Both the position numbers and the translations under genes were made by a program. This document shows positions 1-8,492 of a stretch of 64,000 nucleotides of DNA, piece by piece. The first letter of the stretch is position 1. Each line of letters begins with the position of its first letter. Below the pieces are notes generated by a model. That model saw nothing but the letters and a program-made list of their open reading frames with translations. It was not told where the DNA came from and did not search any database. The stretch comes from Anaerolineae bacterium (lineage in GTDB: Bacteria; Chloroflexota; Anaerolineae; UBA4142; SHND01). The stretch spans positions 27,842 through 91,841 of the forward strand of contig JAJTXZ010000010.1 in the NCBI GenBank assembly GCA_021463195.1. Direction: 5' to 3'.

Positions 1-428
1 ACTAATTCGCTCTTGTCGCGTTCGGGATGTTCCTCATGCACGCGCACAAATTCAAAACCCATTTCGGATTCGAGCAGTTCGTCCAACGCGTCCGCGCGCC
101 CGCGTCGCAGTTCTGCGGCAAGTTTGGCGGCTTTTTGCAGTGAAAGTTCGCGCGCAAACGCCGCGCCGATAATGGGAATGGGCAGCGGAATCTTTACATT
201 CACGCGTTCCGTTTTGCCGTGTTTGTTTTCGCGCACATAGATGCGCAGCCAAACAAAGAATAGGCGACGAAACTGGCGCGCCGGAGAAACGCGCGCCAGC
301 TCTTGCAGCTGTTTGGCGTCATCTACGATATTGATGACTTGCGGCTCGCGCGCGGGGTCCGCTACAATTTCAATCGTGCGCGTATGGTCGCGCGCGTACG
401 GGATGGGTTGACGTTGCGGGTGTGCCAT
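1..428 (-). CDS. YvlB/LiaX-like hypothetical protein (3' end cut by window edge)
   Basis: An open reading frame of 142 codons runs off the left edge, so the C-terminus is missing. The ATG at 428 sits one base after the stop of the DUF2089 gene, and its ribosome binding site (AAGGAG) lies inside the end of that gene, so the two are translationally coupled. The middle of the protein has the pattern LRIYVRE...VNVKIPLPIPI, which resembles the basic/IPL segment of YvlB/LiaX-type proteins that often accompany DUF2089 genes. That family has links to envelope-stress responses in Firmicutes; here the role is unknown. No signal peptide or membrane segment is visible in the part seen. The family call is by eye and only moderately secure. 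Confidence 0.6.
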   Translation of the reverse strand, partial: MAHPQRQPIPYARDHTRTIEIVADPAREPQVINIVDDAKQLQELARVSPARQFRRLFFVWLRIYVRENKHGKTERVNVKIPLPIPIIGAAFARELSLQKAAKLAAELRRGRADALDELLESEMGFEFVRVHEEHPERDKSEL

Positions 429-429
429 T

Positions 430-828
430 TCAGACTCCTTGAGGATTAGCGCCTTGCAAGATTTGGATTGCCTGTTCCGAGCTCAGAGCGCCGCTGGCGA
501 CTTGATCGAGAATTTCTTTGCGCCGTTCGCCGCTGACGGGTGTTTCTTCGCGCGCTTCTTGTTCGGTTTCATAACCCATCGCGCGAATGATTTCGGTCAA
601 ACGCGCGCGCACGCCGGAATAGGGGATTTCCAATTCTTCGGCGACGCGATAAGCATTGCCGCGATTCTTGACAAAGAGTTCAATGAAATAAATGTCAGCG
701 GTGGAGAGACGCGCAAAACGCCCGATTTCAAAACGGCCGCGAATTTCGGTAGCGCAATGGGCGCATTCTAACGCGGTGACGTGTAATTCTTGTTCGCAAA
801 TCGGACAACGCGAAGGCAGTTTGTTCAC
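430..828 (-). CDS. DUF2089 family zinc-ribbon/HTH protein
   Basis: 132 residues from a GTG start at 828. This start is chosen because GGAG lies six bases upstream and the protein then opens directly with the zinc ribbon; a longer in-frame ATG start at 879 would overlap the promoter. The order is a CPIC...CAHC zinc ribbon (residues about 8-25), a helix-turn-helix-like segment around IYFIELFVKNRGNAY-RVAEEL, and a C-terminal SHOCT-like helical tail (GERRKEILDQVASGALSSEQAIQILQ). This is the usual DUF2089 architecture, thought to be a DNA-binding regulator. It forms an operon with the downstream YvlB-like gene. The promoter carries a long palindrome overlapping the -35 box, suggesting autoregulation. 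Confidence 0.85.
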   Translation of the reverse strand: MNKLPSRCPICEQELHVTALECAHCATEIRGRFEIGRFARLSTADIYFIELFVKNRGNAYRVAEELEIPYSGVRARLTEIIRAMGYETEQEAREETPVSGERRKEILDQVASGALSSEQAIQILQGANPQGV

Positions 829-862
829 AATATCTCCAATATTTAATCTTATTTCGCAAAAT

Positions 863-890
863 ATTGTATCATAATTCAATATTTTGTCAA
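863..890 (-). promoter_or_regulatory. Sigma70-type promoter of the DUF2089 operon
   Basis: On the minus strand TTGACA (885-890) and TACAAT (863-868) are separated by 16 bases, about 35 bases upstream of the GTG start. The region is much more AT-rich than its surroundings. Confidence 0.75.
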
Positions 891-907
891 TAGTTTGACT
901 GAATATT
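878..907. promoter_or_regulatory. Palindromic operator candidate overlapping the -35 box
   Basis: A 30-bp dyad reads AATATT-nn-GTCAA-nnnn-TTGAC-nn-AATATT with both arms identical on the two strands. It covers the -35 hexamer of the DUF2089 promoter, the classical place for a repressor site. The binding protein is unknown; the DUF2089 protein itself is a reasonable guess. Confidence 0.6.
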
Positions 908-965
908 TCAAAAATTTATTTAATTATGTAAATTTTTGAATCCGCTAAAAAAGAGTTATTTTTCG

Positions 966-1316
966 TTATTTTGCGCTCTTTTGGGCATCCCACGCCGTTT
1001 TGATAGTTTCGTATTCGGCGCGGTCAAGAAATTTGCCGCGCTCGAGGGTTTGTTGCGCGACCTTGCCGTTGCTGTCAAACCGCACTTCCGCGTACATCAA
1101 CTGAAAACACGCGCTATCCATAATCTCTTTGCGTAAATAACGTCCATTCGTTTCGTAATCTGTGCTGATGTCATTGCGTAAATCAATGCGAATCGCGAGG
1201 GGCGCGCCGCATTTGCCGCACTGGACGTATAACCACCACGCGTTCGGATCCGCGTGGTCCGATGCTTTGGGCAGTGACGGATTCCCGCCGGTGAATAATT
1301 TTCGCAAGAAACTCAT
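966..1316 (-). CDS. Conserved hypothetical protein with a single CxxC motif
   Basis: 116 residues, start ATG at 1316 with AGAGGA five bases upstream. The gene lies 15 bases after the stop of the GT-C transferase and is the last gene of that transcription unit. The protein has one CGKC motif near residue 35, followed by a mixed sequence rich in charged residues; there is no signal peptide or membrane segment. A lone CxxC could be half of a metal site in a dimer. I do not recognise the family and assign no function. Confidence 0.6.
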   Translation of the reverse strand: MSFLRKLFTGGNPSLPKASDHADPNAWWLYVQCGKCGAPLAIRIDLRNDISTDYETNGRYLRKEIMDSACFQLMYAEVRFDSNGKVAQQTLERGKFLDRAEYETIKTAWDAQKSAK

Positions 1317-1331
1317 TTGTCCTCTCTCTCT

Positions 1332-2705
1332 TTAGCGCGTTAGCTGCGGCACAATGAACCACGCCAAGGCGATGTAATCCAATGCCAACATTGCGAGATA
1401 GAGCAGCGCGAACAATACGCGCGCGTAACGCGGATTAAAAATTTCATTCAAGCCCGCCGCCCAAAACGCCGCAATGGCAAGCAGTCCGGGAAATAAATAA
1501 CGTCCTTGCGGCTGGACATATTTTAAATTGTAATAGAGATGCGCGGCGCACGCGAGCGTCAATAATACGCCGAGCAGAATCCACGTCCAACGCGTTTCGA
1601 TAGAAAAAGTTTTGCGTTCGCGCCATAAACGTATTCCCCATAAAAACGCGCCCAAGGTCGCCGCCGCGCTCAATAGAAACAGAAACGTATAGATGCGATC
1701 GTTGACCAATACGCCCATCCAACCGAACTGCGCCCAAAACGATTTGAACGAAATCGCGAAAAAATCAAATATCACGTTGCGCAATCCGTATTGCGCGATA
1801 AATTGCGCGGTGGTCGGTTGTCCCGCGACGACCGCATCGTGCCGCGTCCATCCCAAGATGTCATTTGCGCCGTACACTACCGCGTTTCGCGCGAACCAAA
1901 GTCCCGCGAGCGCAAGCGAAATTCCAAACAACGGCGCGAGCGTTTTCGCCGCGTCCGTCAGCAGCGGACGATTTAGCCGTCGCGCGGCTAGACGTGTCGC
2001 GCCAGAGTTTTGGCGCGTGAATTGAATCCGCCGATAAGCGTACTCGGCGACGACGAGCAAGACGATGCCAGAATAAATTGTCGTCTTGGTCAGCAGCGCT
2101 AGCCCGTACATGATGCCGCCTAGCGCAAAAAAACGGCGGTCATCAAGCTTGCCTTGCGCGCGCGCAAGCGCTAATAACAACAACGTTGCCATTACGATTT
2201 CCGCGAGCGTATCATTATTAATTGCCGCGCTCATGGCTAGATGCATCGGCAGCGTCGCGATGATGCCGACGCCCGCGAGCTGCAACGTTGGCTGCGTCGG
2301 GAAGACGCGCGTGAAAATCAGAAACGCGAGCGCGGATAAAATGACGCCGAGCGCGACGTTCATGTAGCGCAATAGCAAGATAGAATCAAAATTCGCCGCG
2401 CGCGCAAACATATATATTGGCGCGGCGAGCAAATAGTACAGCGGCGGTTGATGCGCCTCGTAACGAATCGAATCAATCGGCATGTTCGGCGGAAATTTCG
2501 CGGCTTTGATTTGTTCCAAATATCGCTGGTCGTAATCGCCCGACTGTAAAATCGGGAACGCGCCGCGCTCAACCAACGCGCGCACATAATTGTAATGCGC
2601 GGGTTCATCCGGCGCTTGCCAAGCTGGCGTCCGCGTCGCGTACAACAAGCCGAACGCGAATTGACACAGCAGAATGAAAATAAGAATAACGCGAGTAGAG
2701 TTCAT
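1332..2705 (-). CDS. GT-C fold membrane glycosyltransferase (DUF2142/PMT-like)
   Basis: 457 residues with about ten to twelve hydrophobic segments. After the first membrane helix comes TRTPAWQAPDEPAHYNYVRA, the acidic DE-x-H loop typical of DUF2142/ArnT/PMT-type transferases that use lipid-linked sugar donors on the outer face of the membrane. A Tyr/His-rich loop (EAHQPPLYYLL) follows, as in that superfamily. The substrate is unknown. The gene heads a two-gene operon with the 116-aa protein downstream. The ribosome binding site before the ATG at 2705 is weak, and the preceding gap holds GGAGA-type short repeats. Confidence 0.8.
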   Translation of the reverse strand: MNSTRVILIFILLCQFAFGLLYATRTPAWQAPDEPAHYNYVRALVERGAFPILQSGDYDQRYLEQIKAAKFPPNMPIDSIRYEAHQPPLYYLLAAPIYMFARAANFDSILLLRYMNVALGVILSALAFLIFTRVFPTQPTLQLAGVGIIATLPMHLAMSAAINNDTLAEIVMATLLLLALARAQGKLDDRRFFALGGIMYGLALLTKTTIYSGIVLLVVAEYAYRRIQFTRQNSGATRLAARRLNRPLLTDAAKTLAPLFGISLALAGLWFARNAVVYGANDILGWTRHDAVVAGQPTTAQFIAQYGLRNVIFDFFAISFKSFWAQFGWMGVLVNDRIYTFLFLLSAAATLGAFLWGIRLWRERKTFSIETRWTWILLGVLLTLACAAHLYYNLKYVQPQGRYLFPGLLAIAAFWAAGLNEIFNPRYARVLFALLYLAMLALDYIALAWFIVPQLTR

Positions 2706-2810
2706 TGGGATTGGAGAATGGAGAATGGAGATTGGAGACTAGAGATTGGGTGATTGGATGATTAGGCGATTTTTGACTTGCCTTCTGCCTTCCGCCTTCC
2801 GCTTTTTATT
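2706..2810. repeat. Low-complexity intergenic repeat stretch
   Basis: The gap between priA and the GT-C gene contains tandem imperfect copies of GGAGAATGGAGATT, followed by a CTGCCTTCCGCCTTC-type run. There is no reading frame and no convincing promoter. Similar short repeats recur at other gene junctions in the window. Confidence 0.6.
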
Positions 2811-5552
2811 TTATAGCAAATCTAACGGGTCAACGTCAATTTTCCAACTCTGCGGTAGGGGATAGCGTGACAGCAATTCGCGCGCGCCGGCGCCTTTGAG
2901 CAGAATGGTTTGCCGATATTTGCCGCCCAATTTGGCAAAGAACGCGGGCGCGGGCCCAATGATTTCTATGTCCAAGATGCCGTGGCGACGAATCCGTTCT
3001 TGGAGCGCGCGCTCTAGCGTTTGCGCCGCGTCCTGCGCTATTTTGGCGGAAGCTCCTGTAAATAATAAACGCGTCAAGAGGCGCGCGGGTGGATAACCGG
3101 CGACGCGGCGAAAATTTATTTCGCGCTCGAAAAAGGCGTGATACGCGTGTTGTGCCGCCATTTGCAGCGCGTAATGTTCAGGATTGTAGGTCTGCAAAAT
3201 CGCGCGTCCGCTCAACGCGCCGCGCCCCGCGCGGCCCGCGACTTGGGTCAACAGCTGAAAGGTGCGCTCCGCGGCGCGAAAATCGGGCAAGAAAAGTCCC
3301 GTGTCCGCGTTCACCGCGCCGACCAGCGTCACACGCGGCAAATCGTGTCCTTTGGCAAGCATCTGCGTCCCAATCAGCACGTTCGCGTCGCCGCGCGAGA
3401 ACGCGTCGAAAATTTCCTGATGCGCGTCTTTACCTTGCGTTACATCTGAATCCCAGCGCAGCGTTTGCGCGTCCGGAAATTCGGCGAGGGTCGCCTGTTC
3501 TAATTTTTCGACGCCGACGCCCAAACCGCGAATCCGCGCGCTGCCGCAGTGAGCGCATTTGCGCGGTATCGTTCCCCGCTTGCCGCAATGATGACACACC
3601 AAATCGCGCGCCGTTTGATTGCCAAAGGCGTGCAGTGTGTACGGATTATTGCAGCGCGGACATTTGACCACATACCCGCAATCGCGGCACACCACCGTTT
3701 GCGCCGTGCCGCGCCGATTCAAAAACAAAATCGCCTGTTCGCCGCGCGCGAGCGTTTCGTTTAACGCGTCGCGCAGCGCGCGGCTGAACATGGAACGATT
3801 GCCCTGTTTCAACTCTACGCGCAAATCCACAATCTCGACGGGCGGCAATTCTTGATAGCGCGCGGGCGCGTTATCGTTGGTGTGCGCGATGATGCGCTGC
3901 GGCAATTCCAACAATTTCAATTCGCCGCGCCGCGCGCGCTCAAACGTTTCCACATCCGGTGTCGCGCTGCCGAGAATCACAACGACGTTTTGGGCGCGCC
4001 CCATTTGCAAGGCGACCTCGCGCGCGTGATACGCGGGCGAGCGCGGAAATTCGATATCGCTTTTGTACGACGCGTCGTGTTCTTCGTCCAGCACAATGAT
4101 GCCTAAACGCGGCAGCGGCGCAAACAAAGCGGAACGGGGCCCAAGGACGACATCAAGCTCGCCCGCGCGAATGCGTCGCCATGTGTCATAGCGTTCGCCG
4201 ATGGAAAGGCGCGAGTGAATGACGCCGATGCGTCTGCCAAAGCGCGCGCTAAAACGCCGAATGGTTTGCGGAGTCAGAGAAATTTCGGGGATGAGCGCCA
4301 GCGCTTGTTTGCCTTGCGCGAGAACATGCGCGATGGCGTCCAGATAAATTTCGGTTTTACCTGAACCCGTTACGCCGTGCAAAAGAAACGCGGCAGCGGG
4401 CGCGGGCGCGTCGAGCGCGCGTTGGATGACTTGGCAGAGCGCGTCTTGCGCGCGTGTGAGTGTAGGCGGCAGCGCGGGTGTCAAGACTTGGTCCGCTAAC
4501 GGGTCGCGCAAGATTTCGACGGTTTCGAGCGTGAGGACTGCCGCGCGCTGTAATTTATGCAAATCGGCGCGCGTGGTTTGCGTGTTGGCATAAATAACGC
4601 TGGTTGCCAACGGCGCGTGAATTTGCGCGAGCAGCGCGATGATGGCGTTTAAACGGCGCGCGAGCGGACTGTTTGTGTCCGGCGGCGCGATGCGCGTGAG
4701 CCAGCCGTTCTTTTCTAATTGGCGGAGCGTTTCGCTCGTCGTCTCCAAGACGGTTTCGAGTTCGCGCGTTGTGACTGCGTTGGCATGTTCGCGGAGATAC
4801 ACACAGACGCGTGCTTGCAGCACGGGCAACTCGGGGACGCGTTCTTGATATTTTTCGCTGAGCGACCAAACGATCGCGGCGCGATCGGGTGGAAGCAACG
4901 CGTTGATTTTTTCGCGCGCGGTGTCCGCGTCTACAATCAGACGCGCCTTTTCCACCAAGCGCGGTTTCGCGGCGGGCGGACGGACGCGCGTGATTTTTGT
5001 CACCAAGCCGCGCCGCGTCAGCGCGGCGGCGGCGGCGGCTTCGGTCGCTTGGAGTTGCGTGGTTTTTAACGCGCCATGCGCGACGATTTTTTCGAGCAGC
5101 GCGCGCTGTTTGTCCGCGAGTTCGTCGGGAATTTCCGTTGCGGTATTGCGTTCGAGAAACGTTTCGCTTTTGGCTTCGATGCCCGGCGGCAAAAAAAGCC
5201 AGACGCAATCCGCGAGCGGCGCCAGATATGCGCGCGCGATCCAATGCGCCAATTCGATTTGCGCGGCTGTGATGAATGGCTGTGTCTCGACGATGGCTTG
5301 TATCTCGCGCGTGTTGGCAATCGCGGATTCATTCGCCAGCGCGATGACGATGCCTTGCAAGCGTCGCGCGCCAAAGGGAACCCACACCAACTGTCCCAGC
5401 GCCAGCTGCGTTTGCAATTCTTCCGGCACGCTATAGGTGAAACTGCGTTCGATCCACGCATAAGGCGCAGGCGTAACGTCCGGCGCGAAATCGGCGGGAT
5501 GCGTAAAGGTGAGTGGCACACGCACGACGACGTGAGCAAATAAATCAGACAC
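2811..5552 (-). CDS. priA: Primosomal protein N' (replication restart helicase PriA)
   Basis: The N-terminal PriA DNA-binding domain (FTYSVP...GQLVWVPFG) is followed by a superfamily 2 helicase core. Walker A is GVTGSGKTE near residue 395 and the Walker B/DEAH-type motif is VLDEEHD near residue 487. The eight-cysteine zinc region lies at about 620-665 (CRDCG, CPRC, CHHC, CAHC). Motif V/VI residues (GTQMLAKGHDLP, QVAGRAGRG) are intact. PriA reloads the replisome at collapsed forks. I prefer the GTG start at 5552 (VSDLFAHVVV) because a perfect TATAAT lies only 12 bases upstream, so the mRNA would be nearly leaderless; an ATG at 5576 would lie upstream of that box. Product about 913 residues, longer than the E. 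coli protein because of a loosely conserved insert before Walker A. Confidence 0.95.
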   Translation of the reverse strand: MSDLFAHVVVRVPLTFTHPADFAPDVTPAPYAWIERSFTYSVPEELQTQLALGQLVWVPFGARRLQGIVIALANESAIANTREIQAIVETQPFITAAQIELAHWIARAYLAPLADCVWLFLPPGIEAKSETFLERNTATEIPDELADKQRALLEKIVAHGALKTTQLQATEAAAAAALTRRGLVTKITRVRPPAAKPRLVEKARLIVDADTAREKINALLPPDRAAIVWSLSEKYQERVPELPVLQARVCVYLREHANAVTTRELETVLETTSETLRQLEKNGWLTRIAPPDTNSPLARRLNAIIALLAQIHAPLATSVIYANTQTTRADLHKLQRAAVLTLETVEILRDPLADQVLTPALPPTLTRAQDALCQVIQRALDAPAPAAAFLLHGVTGSGKTEIYLDAIAHVLAQGKQALALIPEISLTPQTIRRFSARFGRRIGVIHSRLSIGERYDTWRRIRAGELDVVLGPRSALFAPLPRLGIIVLDEEHDASYKSDIEFPRSPAYHAREVALQMGRAQNVVVILGSATPDVETFERARRGELKLLELPQRIIAHTNDNAPARYQELPPVEIVDLRVELKQGNRSMFSRALRDALNETLARGEQAILFLNRRGTAQTVVCRDCGYVVKCPRCNNPYTLHAFGNQTARDLVCHHCGKRGTIPRKCAHCGSARIRGLGVGVEKLEQATLAEFPDAQTLRWDSDVTQGKDAHQEIFDAFSRGDANVLIGTQMLAKGHDLPRVTLVGAVNADTGLFLPDFRAAERTFQLLTQVAGRAGRGALSGRAILQTYNPEHYALQMAAQHAYHAFFEREINFRRVAGYPPARLLTRLLFTGASAKIAQDAAQTLERALQERIRRHGILDIEIIGPAPAFFAKLGGKYRQTILLKGAGARELLSRYPLPQSWKIDVDPLDLL

Positions 5553-5564
5553 AGCAGTTATTGC

Positions 5565-5570
5565 ATTATA
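5565..5570 (-). promoter_or_regulatory. -10 box of priA, near-leaderless
   Basis: TATAAT on the minus strand ends 12 bases before the GTG start of priA. No good -35 is seen at 16-18 bp spacing. Confidence 0.45.
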
Positions 5571-5648
5571 ACGCATTGTGCGCGGACCAAGAGCCGATTC
5601 ATGCGTCAAAGTTTTAATAAACTGTAATCTTGGCGCGGCGAAACTTGT

Positions 5649-5654
5649 TATAGT
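5649..5654 (+). promoter_or_regulatory. Extended -10 candidate for the beta-helix gene
   Basis: TGtTATAGT (TG at 5646-5647) lies in the 5553-5810 gap, giving an untranslated leader of roughly 150 bases before the ATG at 5811. The rest of this gap shows no reading frame or repeat. Confidence 0.4.
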
Positions 5655-5810
5655 ATTCGCCGGCTTTTGGCGCCGCGCCGAAAGAATTTCGGCGCGCGCG
5701 TTCTGGACAAATACCACTAACCGTCTTTGTAACTATTTGCCGGCGGACAGCGTATTTATGCAAATCCGTAAAGCGGACCAGGACACATTTTCGCGGAAGA
5801 GGAGACTGTA

Positions 5811-7301
5811 ATGCAAACTTTATATTCCGGTCGTTGGCTGGGGCTGCTGATTGTTTTGACGATAACCGCGTTTGGGTTGGGCGCGCCATCTGCCTTTGCG
5901 GCGGGGGTCGTCGGAAATGGCACGCCCGCCTCATGCACTGAAGCGGCATTGGGTAACGCGTTGAATGGCGGCGGCTTGGTGACCTTTAATTGCGGCGCTA
6001 ATCCGAAAACGATAACGCTCACCTTTGCCAAACAAATCAGCGCCGATACGACTATTGACGGCGGAAACAAGATTACGCTAAAGGGCAGCAACAGCTACCA
6101 TTTTCAGGTTTTTTTCGGGCGCGTGTTTAATCTCAGAAATATCACTTTGAAGAATGGCGCAGGCGCGGGCGGCGGCGCGATTCAAAATTTTGGGACCACG
6201 CGGGCGACTCGAGTTACCTTTACCAACAACAGGGCAACCGGCGGTTCGGATGGCGGCGCGATCTATAATTCCGGAACGCTCAAGATCAAACAGTCCACCT
6301 TTAAAGGAAATCAAAGTTCGGATGGCGGCGCGATTTATAACAGCGGTGGAACTGTTACCATCGCTGCGAGCGTCTTTGAATCGAATCAAGCGAATGTGAA
6401 TACGCGTTATGGCGGCGCGATTGCCACCGATGGCGGAACATTGACAATCAAGAAAACCACCTTTACGGGCAATCTGGCGGGCGAGGGCGGCGCCGTGTAC
6501 ACTCAATTTGGGTCTACTAATGTGATCAAAAGCTCTACCTTTGATTCCAATAGCTCCAATGACAGCGGCGGCGCAATCTTTAATCTGGGCGTCATGAATC
6601 TGACCGGCGCGGTAATCAAAAATAACACGGCTGCGAATACGGGCGGCGGCATCGCGCATGGCGGCACCTTGACGATGCAAACTACCACTATCAGCGGCAA
6701 TCATGCCGCGACCGGCGGCGGACTGCGCGACTTTGGTAATAACACCACGCTTTCGGCTGTAACCTTTAGCGGCAACGTGGCAACGTTGCATGGCGGCGCC
6801 ATTTACAGCAGCGTTAGCACGGTCATTCGTAACTCGACGCTTAGCGGCAATCGCGCCGGAAACGCGTACGGTGGCGGCGGATTGTATCAATACGGCGGCG
6901 GCAGCGATTTACAATTTGTGACGATTGCCAATAACCGTGCCGGTTACAGCGGCGGCGTGTACAGCGAGTCTTCCAAGAACGGCAGTATCCAAATGGAAAA
7001 TGTCGTGCTGTCGCAAAATCAAAACGGCAACTGCGGCGGCGCGCTCTTGGTTTCATTGGGCGGCAATGTTTCGAGCGATACGTATTGCGCCGCGTTTACG
7101 CAAAGCAAAGACAAACAAAATGTGAACGTCAAACTTGGGCCGCTCGCCAATAACGGCGGACCGACGCAAACGCGTTTGCCGCTGGCGGGAAGCCCCGCGA
7201 TCAACAACGCATTCAATATTCCGGGCATTATCACCGACCAGCGCGGTGTCGCGCGACCGCAGGGCAACAAGCAAGATTCGGGCGCCGTCGAAGTCCCATA
7301 A
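5811..7301 (+). CDS. Secreted right-handed beta-helix protein with choice-of-anchor Q type C-terminus
   Basis: 496 residues; GAGGAG lies seven bases before the ATG. An N-terminal signal peptide ends near AFAAG. The body is made of about ten short repeats of the GGAIyNsGtL / sxFsGN type, the pattern of Pmp-like and pectate-lyase-like beta-helices. The C-terminus (GPLANNGGPTQT...GSPAINNA...DQRGVARPQG...DSGAVE) is the choice-of-anchor Q ending found in large adhesin-like proteins. It is probably exported and surface-associated, binding a polymer or acting as an adhesin. No catalytic residues are recognisable. It is the first gene of a plus-strand block of envelope proteins but has its own promoter. 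Confidence 0.85.
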   Translation: MQTLYSGRWLGLLIVLTITAFGLGAPSAFAAGVVGNGTPASCTEAALGNALNGGGLVTFNCGANPKTITLTFAKQISADTTIDGGNKITLKGSNSYHFQVFFGRVFNLRNITLKNGAGAGGGAIQNFGTTRATRVTFTNNRATGGSDGGAIYNSGTLKIKQSTFKGNQSSDGGAIYNSGGTVTIAASVFESNQANVNTRYGGAIATDGGTLTIKKTTFTGNLAGEGGAVYTQFGSTNVIKSSTFDSNSSNDSGGAIFNLGVMNLTGAVIKNNTAANTGGGIAHGGTLTMQTTTISGNHAATGGGLRDFGNNTTLSAVTFSGNVATLHGGAIYSSVSTVIRNSTLSGNRAGNAYGGGGLYQYGGGSDLQFVTIANNRAGYSGGVYSESSKNGSIQMENVVLSQNQNGNCGGALLVSLGGNVSSDTYCAAFTQSKDKQNVNVKLGPLANNGGPTQTRLPLAGSPAINNAFNIPGIITDQRGVARPQGNKQDSGAVEVP

Positions 7302-7543
7302 AAAAGCGTGTTTGTATACACCGTTGTTCGCGGCGAGAGCTTTACGATTCGCAATAGTTCTTGACAGCGTGCAAGCTTGCGTCTGCGCGCAACCACCCTT
7401 TTATGCCGTTGCGGCTGTCGCGCCGCGCGTAAAATTGGACGCGACAAAAATTGAATTTTGTGGTATAGTGCGCGTGTAACCCGACGACTTGCGCCCGTTG
7501 CGCGTCCAGCCGTTGAGGCGCAAACGTGCAGAAGGAGTTTTAT
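7302..7543 (+). promoter_or_regulatory. Intergenic region with extended -10 promoter for the PA14-LysM gene
   Basis: TGgTATAGT at 7461-7469, with GCGACA at 7441-7446 (17-bp spacer), forms a plausible promoter about 75 bases before the ATG at 7544. I see no terminator for the beta-helix gene and no reading frame in the rest of the gap. Confidence 0.5.
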
Positions 7544-8359
7544 ATGTACCGACGAGCAATCGTTTCTCTGGGTCTCGCGGTGATCGCGTTGCTCACTGCT
7601 TCCGCGTTGGCATCGCAAACTCAAGCCAGTCCAAACGCGCAGACCGGAAACTTTCAGACCCGCTACTATAATTATTATGACGCGGGTGGAATGTATTGTC
7701 CGGACAATCCGTTATTCGTGACGGCGGATACCGAGATTTTCAAATATTGGCCCGAAGGCAGTTCGCCCGCGCCCGGCGTGATTCCTCCGACCAATTATAT
7801 GGGCTGTTGGAATGGTTTGGTGTTTTTCCCAACCGCAGGCACGTACACAGTGTACACGCTGAACGACGATGGCATGAATGTCTGGGTCAATGGCGCGATT
7901 GCCATGAACGCTTGGTTCAATCAGGGCCCAACGTGGCATCAAGGCGATTTCAATATTCCCGCGCCCGGTTGGTATCCATTCATGGTGAAATATTATAACG
8001 CGCCGAATGCGGGTGTCGCGTGTGTCTCGTGGGCGTTGAAAGGTCAGCCCTATACTTGGAAATGTCCGTATCCGCCCGCGCCTCCGCCGGTTCAACCCAC
8101 TGTTGTGCCACCGCCTGTATGGCCCACTGCCCAACCCTGCCAATGGCCCTGCAATAATCCGCAGCCGTGGCCCCAACCGCAACCACCCCAGCCGCCCGCG
8201 CCACCGCAGACATCGTGCTGGTATCAGGTGCGCTATGGCGACACTCTTTCCAACATCGCCTGGCGTTTTGGCTTTACGGTTTGGGATTTGATGCAATGGA
8301 ATCACTTGACCAACCCGAACTTGATTTACGCCGGCATGGTCTTGCGAGTGTGTCCATAA
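7544..8359 (+). CDS. Secreted PA14 domain protein with C-terminal LysM domain
   Basis: 271 residues, ATG at 7544 chosen because AGAAGGAG precedes it by six bases; an in-frame start 18 bases upstream would lie before that site. The order is signal peptide (cleavage near ASALA), a PA14-like beta-sandwich (about 30-165, with YTVYTLNDDGMNVWVNG, the usual DDG-vW motif), a linker of about 50 residues that is almost all Pro/Gln/Trp, and one LysM repeat (WYQVRYGDTLSNIAWRFG) at the end. LysM binds peptidoglycan-type glycans, so the protein is probably anchored to the wall or sheath with PA14 exposed. Cysteines are unusually frequent for a secreted domain. An intrinsic terminator follows directly. Confidence 0.9.
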   Translation: MYRRAIVSLGLAVIALLTASALASQTQASPNAQTGNFQTRYYNYYDAGGMYCPDNPLFVTADTEIFKYWPEGSSPAPGVIPPTNYMGCWNGLVFFPTAGTYTVYTLNDDGMNVWVNGAIAMNAWFNQGPTWHQGDFNIPAPGWYPFMVKYYNAPNAGVACVSWALKGQPYTWKCPYPPAPPPVQPTVVPPPVWPTAQPCQWPCNNPQPWPQPQPPQPPAPPQTSCWYQVRYGDTLSNIAWRFGFTVWDLMQWNHLTNPNLIYAGMVLRVCP

Positions 8360-8372
8360 CGGAATAAATAGA

Positions 8373-8406
8373 CCCTGATGGACGATATCGTCTATCAGGG
8401 TTTTTT
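8373..8406 (+). terminator. Intrinsic terminator after the PA14-LysM gene
   Basis: A 12-13 bp stem from CCCTGAT to ATCAGGG (8373-8400) is followed by six T. Confidence 0.9.
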
Positions 8407-8419
8407 GTTGCCCGCCCGT

Positions 8420-8448
8420 TTGGCGCGCATTTGCCGCCGTGCTAAACT
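8420..8448 (+). promoter_or_regulatory. Promoter of the triple-PA14 gene
   Basis: TTGGCG (8420-8425), a 17-bp spacer and TGC-TAAACT (extended -10; hexamer 8443-8448). Transcription would start near 8455, downstream of the first in-frame GTG at 8439. Confidence 0.6.
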
Positions 8449-8492
8449 GGGAACGAAAGCTCGCCTCGCGGCGTCAATCTCTTGTCTCTGTC

